A stretch of 5,470 bases of DNA from Prevotellaceae bacterium (GTDB lineage: Bacteria > Bacteroidota > Bacteroidia > Bacteroidales > Paludibacteraceae): NCBI GenBank assembly GCA_031290375.1, contig JAITNR010000266.1, forward strand, positions 1 through 5,470, written 5' to 3'. The notes beneath the pieces were generated by a model. The model was given only the letters and a program-made list of their open reading frames with translations, had not been told where the DNA came from and did not search any database. How positions within the stretch are numbered: the first letter of the stretch is position 1; every line of letters begins with the position of its first letter. The position numbers and the translations under genes are program-made. This document shows positions 1-5,466 of the stretch, piece by piece.

Positions 1-114
1 ATGAATGTAATATATTAAAAATCAATTTGTTATATGCGTTAATAAAATTTCGCTATAAAGCACTAACAATCAGCGTATTACACAAATATTTAGGTTCTTA
101 TACGGGTATTCATT
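1..114 (+). repeat. Left arm of perfect 114-bp inverted repeat
   Basis: Bases 1-114 are the exact reverse complement of 5353-5466 (paired positions sum to 5467). I read no mismatch in the alignment. Identity ends abruptly on the inner side at 114/5353, where the sequence after the shared octamer TATTCATT becomes T here and A in the other arm. On the outer side the match runs to the window edge, so the repeat may be longer than visible. The arm is AT-rich, has no recognisable transposon end motif or internal palindrome of note, and contains an open reading frame described separately. It may be a dispersed genomic repeat, the end of an insertion element lying mostly outside, or a place where assembly stopped. 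Confidence 0.93.
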
Positions 115-134
115 TAAAAGAATATGGAAGGTGA
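3..134 (+). other. Possible C-terminal end of an unknown ORF entering from the left
   Basis: The frame starting at base 3 is open for 43 codons from the window edge to a TGA at 132-134. Its last residues read YLGSYTGIHLKEYGR. I do not recognise the family. The first 37 codons lie in the inverted repeat, so the same peptide is encoded on the minus strand at the other end, where it diverges after the residues GIH and stops after three different residues at a TAA (5344-5342). If coding, this is the 3' end of a repeated gene such as a mobile-element protein, with the left copy having the native or a fused tail. An open run of this length in AT-rich DNA can arise by chance, so the call is weak. 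Confidence 0.25.
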
Positions 135-144
135 ATTATTTTTT

Positions 145-167
145 AATGAATAGAGAATGTATTCATT
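145..167. repeat. 8-bp perfect hairpin between murG and the left repeat
   Basis: AATGAATA (145-152) and TATTCATT (160-167) are perfect reverse complements around a 7-nt loop. The structure lies 7 nt beyond the murG stop and could mark the 3' end of the ftsW-murG transcript. It is AT-rich and is followed on the minus strand by an A run, not a T run, so it is not a typical intrinsic terminator. The same octamer forms the inner edge of both inverted-repeat arms (107-114 and 5353-5360). Confidence 0.4.
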
Positions 168-173
168 CATTAT

Positions 174-1277
174 TCAATGGCTCATTACGATTTTCATCAC
201 CTCCTGAGCAATTTTTTGAGCGGAATCTTTAAGAGCGAGAGTTTGAATGTTTTTATGTAACAAATTCAATTTTTGGTCATTATGAATCAGGTTTAGAGCC
301 TCGTGCAGCAGATTTTCCGCTGCCGCGCTATCTTCTACCAGCACAGCGGCGAACTTTTCTGCCAAAACCATTGCGTTGTGGTACTGGTGATTTTCGGCAA
401 CATTGGGCGAAGGCACAAGTATTACAGGTTTGCCCAAAAGACACAACTCGGAAATGGAACTCGCCCCCGCACGCGAAATCACCAAATCGGCAATAGCATA
501 GGCGTAGTCCATTCTCAAAATAAAGTCTGACACAAAAATATTGTCACTTTTACCGATTTTTTGAGAAATATCATTAAAATAAAATTTTCCTGTCTGCCAA
601 ATAACCTGAATATCAGAGTTATAAATTTTTTCAATATTTTCTAAAATACTCTGATTAATAGTTTTAGCACCAAGAGAGCCGCCAATAACCAAAAGAGTTT
701 TTTTCTCACTCTGCAAACCAAATTCTCTGTATGCCAATTCCTTGTCAATACTTTGATTTAGAATATTTTGCCGTACGGGATTGCCTGTTATAACAATTTT
801 TTCCCAGTTAAAAAACTTTTCCATATTCGGATAGGCAACGCATATTTTGAGTGCTTTTCTTGCCAAAAATTTGTTGGTAACACCTGCAAACGAGTTTTGT
901 TCTTGCAGTACCACAGGCACGCCAAGAGAACTCGCTGCCCAAATAGCCGCCCCCGATACATAGCCGCCCACCCCTATGGCAACGTCTGGCGCAAAGTTTT
1001 TTACAATTTTGCGTGCTTTGAGGCAACTTTTAACAAAATTTGCCACCACAGAAAAATTTTTCCACACTTTTTTGCGTTCAATTCCCTGCATGTTCAACCC
1101 GACAATATTGTAGCCAACTTCGGGGATACGCTGCATTTCCAGACGATTGTTTGCTCCGATAAAAAGTATTTGGCAGTCGTGTGCTGCCTCTTGTAGAGCG
1201 TTTGCAATACTGATCGCAGGGAAAATATGCCCGCCTGTGCCACCACCGCTAATGAGAAATTTCAGTTTTTTAGACAT
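174..1277 (-). CDS. murG: MurG, lipid I N-acetylglucosaminyltransferase
   Basis: MurG adds GlcNAc from UDP-GlcNAc to undecaprenyl-pyrophosphoryl-MurNAc-pentapeptide (lipid I) to give lipid II, at the cytoplasmic face of the inner membrane. It is a GT-B fold, family GT28 enzyme. The 367-residue length is normal. Visible motifs are the N-terminal glycine loop GGGTGGHIFPA (11-21), GVGGYVSG (102-109), QEQNSFAGVTNK (125-136), TGNPVR (164-169), the second-domain glycine loop GGSLGA (199-204), and the donor-binding SRAGASSISEL (268-278) followed by AENHQ (294-298). The N- and C-terminal Rossmann domains are both complete with no missing key residue. The start is an ATG 22 nt after the ftsW stop, with an A-rich leader and no clear Shine-Dalgarno site, so it is almost certainly co-transcribed with ftsW. 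The gene that usually follows in the dcw cluster, murC, is absent; the repeat lies there instead. Confidence 0.97.
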   Translation of the reverse strand: MSKKLKFLISGGGTGGHIFPAISIANALQEAAHDCQILFIGANNRLEMQRIPEVGYNIVGLNMQGIERKKVWKNFSVVANFVKSCLKARKIVKNFAPDVAIGVGGYVSGAAIWAASSLGVPVVLQEQNSFAGVTNKFLARKALKICVAYPNMEKFFNWEKIVITGNPVRQNILNQSIDKELAYREFGLQSEKKTLLVIGGSLGAKTINQSILENIEKIYNSDIQVIWQTGKFYFNDISQKIGKSDNIFVSDFILRMDYAYAIADLVISRAGASSISELCLLGKPVILVPSPNVAENHQYHNAMVLAEKFAAVLVEDSAAAENLLHEALNLIHNDQKLNLLHKNIQTLALKDSAQKIAQEVMKIVMSH

Positions 1278-1299
1278 AAGTTTTTTTACAGAAAGAGCA

Positions 1300-2727
1300 C
1301 TATATCTCAGTGATTACAAATTCCGTTGTATTAGTGTCAAGCTCCGAGTTAATCGGCGTTATAGCGGGTTCGACAACTTTTTTATCCGTATTATCCTTAG
1401 AGGGAGTGTTTTCATCGTTTTTTTCTTCATCTTCTGCTGTCTGGGGTTTTCCCTCTTCGGCTCGCTTTGACATTCCGAGTATCAAGCCGAAAAAAGCACT
1501 TATTACCCAAATAGAAGTTCCTCCCTGACTGAGCAATGGCAAAGTCTGTCCCGTAACAGGCAACACACCCACATTCACTCCAATATGCACAAATGCCTGA
1601 AACACAATCACCATTGCCGCTCCCACGATAGCCACAGCCGAAAACACAGTATCAGTTTTACGTATCAACACACCACCACGCCAAAGTAGCCACATATAAA
1701 GAAAAATCACCCCCAATGCCCCTAACCAACTGTATTCTTCCACTATCAGAGCATAAACAAAGTCCCTTGACACCGCAGGCAAACGGTTACGCCAAGTACT
1801 GTTGCCCGGTCCAAGTCCCTCTCCCTGTTTATTACTCACTTTGCCGTTATGGATGGCACACCTTGCCAACATTACCTGTTTGTATTTTTGGCTGTCGAAC
1901 ATATCCTGTTTTTCACTGTTCGAGTCGATTTCAGTCCATTTTTCTGCAATATCAACGTGGTTTTTAACCCTTTCAGTCCAAGTGTCGAAACGAAATCTGT
2001 TCAATGCGGCAGCAGTTCCGTCAATAACTTTTTCACCGATGCTCTTTTGATGTCTTGAATCAACAACTGCAACAGTTAAAGCACTGTTGTTACTCTTCTT
2101 GGGAATAATTGAGGCAATGCACGCAAGCAAAAACACGCAAGCAACGGGAACGGCAACAAAAAAGCCGATTTTTTTCCAGGGAATCGACCCTACCATCATC
2201 ATTACCAGAATAGGCAGAAAAATTATTATTGCCATAGACAGACTCATCGGGAAAATCAATCCTACTGTAATCCATACCACAGCACAATAGAACTTGAAAT
2301 ATTTATTCAGAAATTCCTTATCCTGAAACTTGTCAATAAAGTCTGCAGCCACGATAATCAATGCAAATTTGGCAAATTCAGAAGGTTGAAACAGCCCTTC
2401 AAAACTACGTGCCGCTCCATTATTCATAACGCCTGCCACAAGCAGAAAAGCAAGCAGTACCACACAAAACAGCAACAGCATCCACGAAAACAGTTTTATC
2501 GTTTTTTTGGACCGCGAATAGACGAGCAACAAAACTATAAAACCCGACACAAGAAAAGCAATGTGGCGCATTATTGGTCCTGTGATTGTAGCAGATTTGA
2601 CAATTGCCCTTGCAGATGCACTGAAAATAACCAAAACTGACGCCATACAAAGCAATGCATATATAAACCAAATTACGTAGTCCCCTTTGATATATTTTTC
2701 GATATATTTCTTGATAAATTCTTTCAT
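1300..2727 (-). CDS. ftsW: FtsW, SEDS-family septal peptidoglycan glycosyltransferase
   Basis: FtsW is a polytopic inner-membrane SEDS protein that polymerises lipid II into septal glycan together with a class B penicillin-binding protein. From the ATG at 2727 the product has 475 residues and about ten hydrophobic segments. Family landmarks are QPSEFAK (114-120), GPGNS (306-310), RDFVYALIVEE (321-331) with the conserved Asp of the SEDS active region at 322, and VLPVTGQTLPLLSQGGTS (388-405). A long hydrophilic loop (about 208-305), common in Bacteroidota FtsW, precedes GPGNS. The charged C-terminal tail of about 55 residues is probably cytoplasmic. The frame can be extended to a TTG at 2748, but I prefer the ATG: it sits about 40 nt below the expected transcription start and behind an A/T-rich leader. 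FtsW is chosen over the paralogue RodA because murG follows directly. The usual GAxRW before QPSE reads GAARSF here. Confidence 0.93.
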   Translation of the reverse strand: MKEFIKKYIEKYIKGDYVIWFIYALLCMASVLVIFSASARAIVKSATITGPIMRHIAFLVSGFIVLLLVYSRSKKTIKLFSWMLLLFCVVLLAFLLVAGVMNNGAARSFEGLFQPSEFAKFALIIVAADFIDKFQDKEFLNKYFKFYCAVVWITVGLIFPMSLSMAIIIFLPILVMMMVGSIPWKKIGFFVAVPVACVFLLACIASIIPKKSNNSALTVAVVDSRHQKSIGEKVIDGTAAALNRFRFDTWTERVKNHVDIAEKWTEIDSNSEKQDMFDSQKYKQVMLARCAIHNGKVSNKQGEGLGPGNSTWRNRLPAVSRDFVYALIVEEYSWLGALGVIFLYMWLLWRGGVLIRKTDTVFSAVAIVGAAMVIVFQAFVHIGVNVGVLPVTGQTLPLLSQGGTSIWVISAFFGLILGMSKRAEEGKPQTAEDEEKNDENTPSKDNTDKKVVEPAITPINSELDTNTTEFVITEI

Positions 2728-2772
2728 AAAAATATGAGTTTTAGACAATTAATTGCACCTGAAAACAAAAAA

Positions 2773-2780
2773 CAAAGTTA
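2773..2780 (-). promoter_or_regulatory. Predicted -7 box for ftsW-murG
   Basis: The minus strand reads TAACTTTG, a perfect match to the Bacteroidota -7 consensus TAnnTTTG. It lies 45 nt upstream of the ftsW ATG (2727), implying a 5' leader of about 40 nt. No TTG element is present at the usual 17-23 nt upstream; the nearest upstream one is 30 nt away, so the -33 part is weak. No promoter-like sequence is seen between ftsW and murG, so this would drive both. Confidence 0.5.
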
Positions 2781-2798
2781 ATCAAAAAAATAAGATAA

Positions 2799-2831
2799 TT
2801 GGGTTACTTGCAATAAAAAATATTAACTTTG
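2799..2831 (+). promoter_or_regulatory. Predicted Bacteroidota promoter for tatAC
   Basis: TTG (2799-2801) as the -33 element is followed after 22 nt by TAACTTTG (2824-2831), a perfect TAnnTTTG -7 box. The spacing is within the range known for Bacteroidota housekeeping promoters. Transcription would begin near 2838, leaving a leader of about 90 nt before tatA. Confidence 0.6.
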
Positions 2832-2840
2832 CATAAAAAT

Positions 2841-2897
2841 ATTCTGTTGTGAGTACTTTTGCTCAAATATGTGGCTTAATTCATTGTATAACAGAAT
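2841..2897 (+). promoter_or_regulatory. Possible structured leader of tatA
   Basis: ATTCTGTT (2841-2848) can pair with AACAGAAT (2890-2897), and the enclosed 41 nt contain a smaller TGAG/CTCA stem. This falls within the predicted tatA 5' leader. The pairing is short, with a large loop, and matches no riboswitch family I know. Chance in AT-rich DNA is a real alternative. Confidence 0.2.
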
Positions 2898-2926
2898 AAA
2901 AGTGATTATAAACAAACATAAAAAAT

Positions 2927-3142
2927 ATGAATACATTATTGTTATTTGGACTTGGCGCACCTGAAATTCTGCTAATCGCCTTGGTGGTATTGCTGCTTTT
3001 TGGCGGCAAAAAGATTCCCGAACTGATGCGGGGACTTGGCAAAGGAGTGAAAAGTTTCAAAGACGGGATAAATGGTATTGACAACGAGTTAAACAAAACC
3101 GAGACCGACAGCACAGCCGAAAACAATGAAGCAAAGCCCTAA
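2927..3142 (+). CDS. tatA: TatA, pore-forming subunit of twin-arginine translocase
   Basis: TatA oligomerises in the inner membrane to let folded proteins with twin-arginine signal peptides pass, once TatC has bound them. The 71-residue protein shows the whole family pattern: a short N-terminus with the polar Glu13, one membrane helix (about 14-24), the FG hinge (25-26), the amphipathic helix beginning KKIPELMRGLGKGVKSFKDG (28-47), and a hydrophilic acidic tail. TatB-type features (longer helix, Pro after the FG hinge with extended coiled coil) are lacking, and no tatB is visible, as in the many two-component Tat systems where TatA does both jobs. The start ATG follows an A-rich leader. The 3' end overlaps tatC by 17 nt in another frame, which suggests translational coupling. 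Confidence 0.95.
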   Translation: MNTLLLFGLGAPEILLIALVVLLLFGGKKIPELMRGLGKGVKSFKDGINGIDNELNKTETDSTAENNEAKP

Positions 3143-3920
3143 AATTGAGGCTACGTTTTGGGAGCATTTAGACGAACTCCGAAAGGTGATTTTCAGGAGT
3201 TTGGCTGTTGTTACTGTGTTTGCTGTAGTAACTTTTATTCTCAAGGATTTTGTGTTCGACATTATCCTTGCTCCGTCTGAGAATCACTTTGTTACCTTTA
3301 CGCTATTGTGTAAAGCAGGCAAATGGCTTGCCGTAAATTTGTGTTTTGAGCCATTTACAACGCAACTTATTAACACTCAACTGTCTTCACAATTTATGAT
3401 ACATCTCAGCATGTCATTCTATATTGGTTTGTTGATTGCTTTTCCGTATGTTGTTTACCAGTTGTTTCGCTTTATTTCGCCGGCTCTTTACCAGAACGAA
3501 ATAAAATATTCGGCAAAAGTAATTTTCTTTTCTGCTCTACTTTTTTTCTTTGGAGTTTTGTTTAATTATTTTATAATTTTCCCACTTTCTTTCAGATTTT
3601 TAGCTACGTATCAAGTTAGCAGTCAGGTAGTTAATATGATTAGCCTTTCGTCATATATCGACACCCTGATTCTTTTGTCGTTAATGATAGGGCTAATGAG
3701 CGAACTGCCCATTTTGGCGTGGCTTTTGGCAAAACTTGGAGTGATTTCAGACAAAATAATGAAAAAGTATCGCCGACACGTCATAGTGATTTTGTTGATC
3801 TTATGTGCGATAATTACCCCAACAGTTGATATTTTCACGCTTTTGATGGTTTTTATGCCCATCTATTTTTTCTATGAATTAAGCATAATGATTGTGCGGA
3901 AAAGCGCTGTCCCGTCCTAA
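3126..3920 (+). CDS. tatC: TatC, signal-peptide receptor of twin-arginine translocase
   Basis: TatC is the six-helix inner-membrane protein that recognises twin-arginine signal peptides and recruits TatA. The 264-residue length is normal. Signal-peptide contact residues are visible in FWEHLDELRK (11-20, with the conserved Glu17 and Arg19) and FISPALYQNE (116-125, conserved Glu at the end). Also present are the helix-4 region acid in SELPIL (192-197; the more usual preceding Phe is Ser here) and ITPTVD (230-235) followed by IYFFYELSI near the C-terminus. The first periplasmic loop (about 50-90) is long and carries two cysteines (62 and 73), an arrangement I associate with Bacteroidota TatC. 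The gene begins inside the end of tatA and must share its transcript. The stop codon lies within a strong hairpin that probably ends this operon. Confidence 0.96.
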   Translation: MKQSPKIEATFWEHLDELRKVIFRSLAVVTVFAVVTFILKDFVFDIILAPSENHFVTFTLLCKAGKWLAVNLCFEPFTTQLINTQLSSQFMIHLSMSFYIGLLIAFPYVVYQLFRFISPALYQNEIKYSAKVIFFSALLFFFGVLFNYFIIFPLSFRFLATYQVSSQVVNMISLSSYIDTLILLSLMIGLMSELPILAWLLAKLGVISDKIMKKYRRHVIVILLILCAIITPTVDIFTLLMVFMPIYFFYELSIMIVRKSAVPS

Positions 3921-3950
3921 AAATCTGTAACACTTTTTTAGGATGGGGCA
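3908..3950. terminator. Hairpin between convergent tatC and radical SAM gene
   Basis: Bases 3908-3923 pair with 3935-3950 in an unbroken 16-bp stem (two G-U pairs in the plus-strand RNA) around an 11-nt loop. The lower stem is GC-rich and the upper stem is six A-T pairs. The tatC TAA (3918-3920) is inside the left arm. Neither side is followed by a long T run, so it differs from a textbook intrinsic terminator, but its place between two convergent genes and its length favour a two-way transcription end or mRNA-stabilising structure. Confidence 0.6.
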
Positions 3951-3968
3951 CTCGCTTCTACCTCTAAA

Positions 3969-4871
3969 CTACCCTCTCAAACTCATTCCTGCAAAAATTG
4001 TGTCCGGGCGGAGATTGAACACGGCGTTCATTTCGCCTGACATTGCGAAGCCGCACCTGTTGCATACGCCAGCTGTCTTGCCTTGACACTCGGCATAGCG
4101 CGTGCCATCTACCATAATAAAGTTCGTTACCCAGCACTGCTTTTTGAAGTTCAGGGCTTTCATTCGTTTAAGTCCTGATACGGAATTCATTATCGGGTAA
4201 CCTGCCTTTTTTTTTGCAATCACCAAATCAATAATTTCACGGCGTTTGTCCCAGTCCAGGAACAGTTCTTCGCTACCCTCAAATGGAGTATGGAAATTGA
4301 TGGAAATCAATTTGATGTGCGGATTATTTTTTGCATATTCGATGGTCTGTTCCACTGCGGGGTAGTTGAGCGTATTGACAACCATATTTACACTCAGTTC
4401 GAGGTGGTTGGCGGTTGCAATGTTAGCTTCCAACCTTTCAAAAGTCCCTTCGCCTCGAATTTCATTGTGATATTTGCCTGTTCCGTCCAAACTCACCCAA
4501 ATGGAGTCCGCTTCAGAACCTGTGAATGACCGTTGAGCATTGGTAGTTATTGTTGTTGAAAAAAAACCGATTTCCTTTGCCAATCGTATCAGCGAGTTCA
4601 AATCCCTGTTCCCTTCTCGCCAGAGAGTAGGCTCTCCACCTTCAAAATCGACAAAACGACTGCCCAAGCGATAAGAGTATTCCAACTCTTGCCGAATTTG
4701 TTTGTAATTCTTGATAATCGGCGTAGAACGGGCATATATGACGCAGTGTTTGCATTTTAGATTGCAGTTGTCGTTGATAAACAGAACGGTTTGTAACGGC
4801 TTTTTTTTACCTAAAAATCTCGTCTGAAAAAACCATAATGGTAAGTAAATCAATGATTTGTGGTTTTTCAT
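3969..4871 (-). CDS. Radical SAM enzyme of unknown substrate with C-terminal Cys cluster
   Basis: The 300-residue protein has the radical SAM signature CNLKCKHC (36-43), whose Cys36, Cys40 and Cys43 should hold the 4Fe-4S cluster that splits S-adenosylmethionine, and the SAM-binding FEGGEPT (76-82). SIWVSLDGTGKYHNEIRG, in the middle of the barrel, is typical of this superfamily. The C-terminus has four more cysteines, 246, 262, 270 and 273 (C-x15-C-x7-C-x2-C), the last two in CNRCGFAMSGEMNAV. This looks like a ligand set for an auxiliary cluster, as in SPASM/Twitch enzymes or the C-terminal CxxC-containing part of HpnH-type proteins. I cannot assign a substrate; no peptide precursor, hopanoid or cofactor gene is nearby. 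The ATG at 4871 is the only good start, since a stop lies seven codons upstream in frame. It follows the alkD remnant by 24 nt and converges on tatC. A weak TAACTTAG (4898-4891) is the only promoter-like match. Confidence 0.85.
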   Translation of the reverse strand: MKNHKSLIYLPLWFFQTRFLGKKKPLQTVLFINDNCNLKCKHCVIYARSTPIIKNYKQIRQELEYSYRLGSRFVDFEGGEPTLWREGNRDLNSLIRLAKEIGFFSTTITTNAQRSFTGSEADSIWVSLDGTGKYHNEIRGEGTFERLEANIATANHLELSVNMVVNTLNYPAVEQTIEYAKNNPHIKLISINFHTPFEGSEELFLDWDKRREIIDLVIAKKKAGYPIMNSVSGLKRMKALNFKKQCWVTNFIMVDGTRYAECQGKTAGVCNRCGFAMSGEMNAVFNLRPDTIFAGMSLRG

Positions 4872-4895
4872 TGCAGAATTTATTTTTATGCTAAG

Positions 4896-5336
4896 TTACA
4901 TATTTTTTTGGTAGAAAAAGCTAAGTGATGAAAAATAAATAGTTTGTAATGTTAGTATATCGGCGTTTTTGTCTACAAGGTACTCGCCAACAATATTCGG
5001 TACACTCAAATCGACCCAATCCCAATTATTAATTCGTTGATAATGCTCAATATAAAAATCGTAAATTCCTTTTTGCTGCTTTAAAGTTTTCCGCCAGAAA
5101 TAACAGCGCAGTCATGCGGCACTCGTGGTATTCGTCGCTGAGCAGAGCCTCAATTTCAGGCAGTTGCAGCATTTTATACTGCTTAACCAACGCCCTCAGT
5201 TTCGGCACAACCACTCCAATAAATTTATCTTCGAAGCCGTATTATCCTTCGCCTGTTTGAAAAAACAGGGCAAAAATTCCCGTTTTTACTCGTCCGCCAA
5301 CGCCAAAAGTTCGGTTTTTATTTCTTTTGCAGTCAT
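4896..5336 (-). pseudogene. alkD: Decayed, truncated AlkD-type DNA glycosylase gene
   Basis: Joining three frames of the minus strand rebuilds a DNA alkylation repair protein of the AlkD (HEAT-repeat glycosylase) family, which removes bulky or positively charged alkylated bases. The first part starts at ATG 5336 with MTAKEIKTELLALADE and hits TAA at 5288-5286. A frameshift between about 5270 and 5250 leads into a second frame that has TAA at 5244-5242 and then reads YGFEDKFIGVVVPKLRALV and SDEYHECRMTALLFLAENF. At the A run 5074-5070 the frame shifts again to KGIYDFY and INNWDWVDLSVPNIVGEYL, with the Trp and Asp of the family's active-site segment. Homology fades after about DKNADIL; the next conserved block (LWxQR, with the essential Arg) and the whole C-terminal third are missing. 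About 147 codons remain of roughly 230. TAA is a normal stop in tatA and tatC, so recoding is unlikely. The remnant may be a fossil of a gene once upstream of the radical SAM gene. Confidence 0.85.
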
Positions 5337-5352
5337 TTTTATTAAAAAAAAT

Positions 5353-5466
5353 AATGAATACCCGTATAAGAACCTAAATATTTGTGTAATACGCTGATTG
5401 TTAGTGCTTTATAGCGAAATTTTATTAACGCATATAACAAATTGATTTTTAATATATTACATTCAT
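5353..5466 (-). repeat. Right arm of perfect 114-bp inverted repeat
   Basis: This is the exact reverse complement of 1-114. Read on the minus strand it points inward, towards the alkD remnant, and ends 16 nt before the alkD ATG. The open frame seen in the left arm continues here past the repeat edge for only three codons to a TAA (5344-5342). Four further T residues (5467-5470) reach the window edge. The arm may supply or have once supplied the upstream sequence of alkD; no clear -33/-7 promoter pair was found in it. Confidence 0.93.

Larger units (their letters stand above)
2773..2831. repeat. 10-bp inverted repeat holding both divergent -7 boxes
   Basis: CAAAGTTAAT (2773-2782) and ATTAACTTTG (2822-2831) are perfect reverse complements 39 nt apart. 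Each contains one TAACTTTG box, pointing outward, so the repeat is largely the two core promoter elements in mirror image. The extra two matching bases beyond the boxes and the short A/T-rich spacing leave room for a regulator shared by ftsW-murG and tatAC, but no operator can be named. Confidence 0.6.

Noticed and set aside
768..1196. 142-codon plus-strand frame opposite murG
   Set aside because: It is fully covered by a complete murG with all motifs, and its translation is Cys/His/Phe-rich as expected of an antisense shadow.
2728..2748. TTG start for ftsW at 2748
   Set aside because: It adds seven unconvincing residues. The ATG at 2727 has a better A/T-rich leader and suits the predicted promoter; TTG cannot be fully excluded.
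4891..4898. TAACTTAG as a promoter for the radical SAM gene
   Set aside because: It has one mismatch to TAnnTTTG and no TTG at the right distance upstream, so it is too weak to list as a feature.
5242..5288. TAA recoding in the alkD frame
   Set aside because: TAA ends tatA and tatC normally, and the same gene also has frameshifts and a lost 3' end, so simple decay explains it.
5125..5397. 90-codon plus-strand frame at the right end
   Set aside because: It is antisense to the alkD remnant and runs into the inverted repeat. Its translation has no family-like pattern, while the minus strand gives clear AlkD segments.
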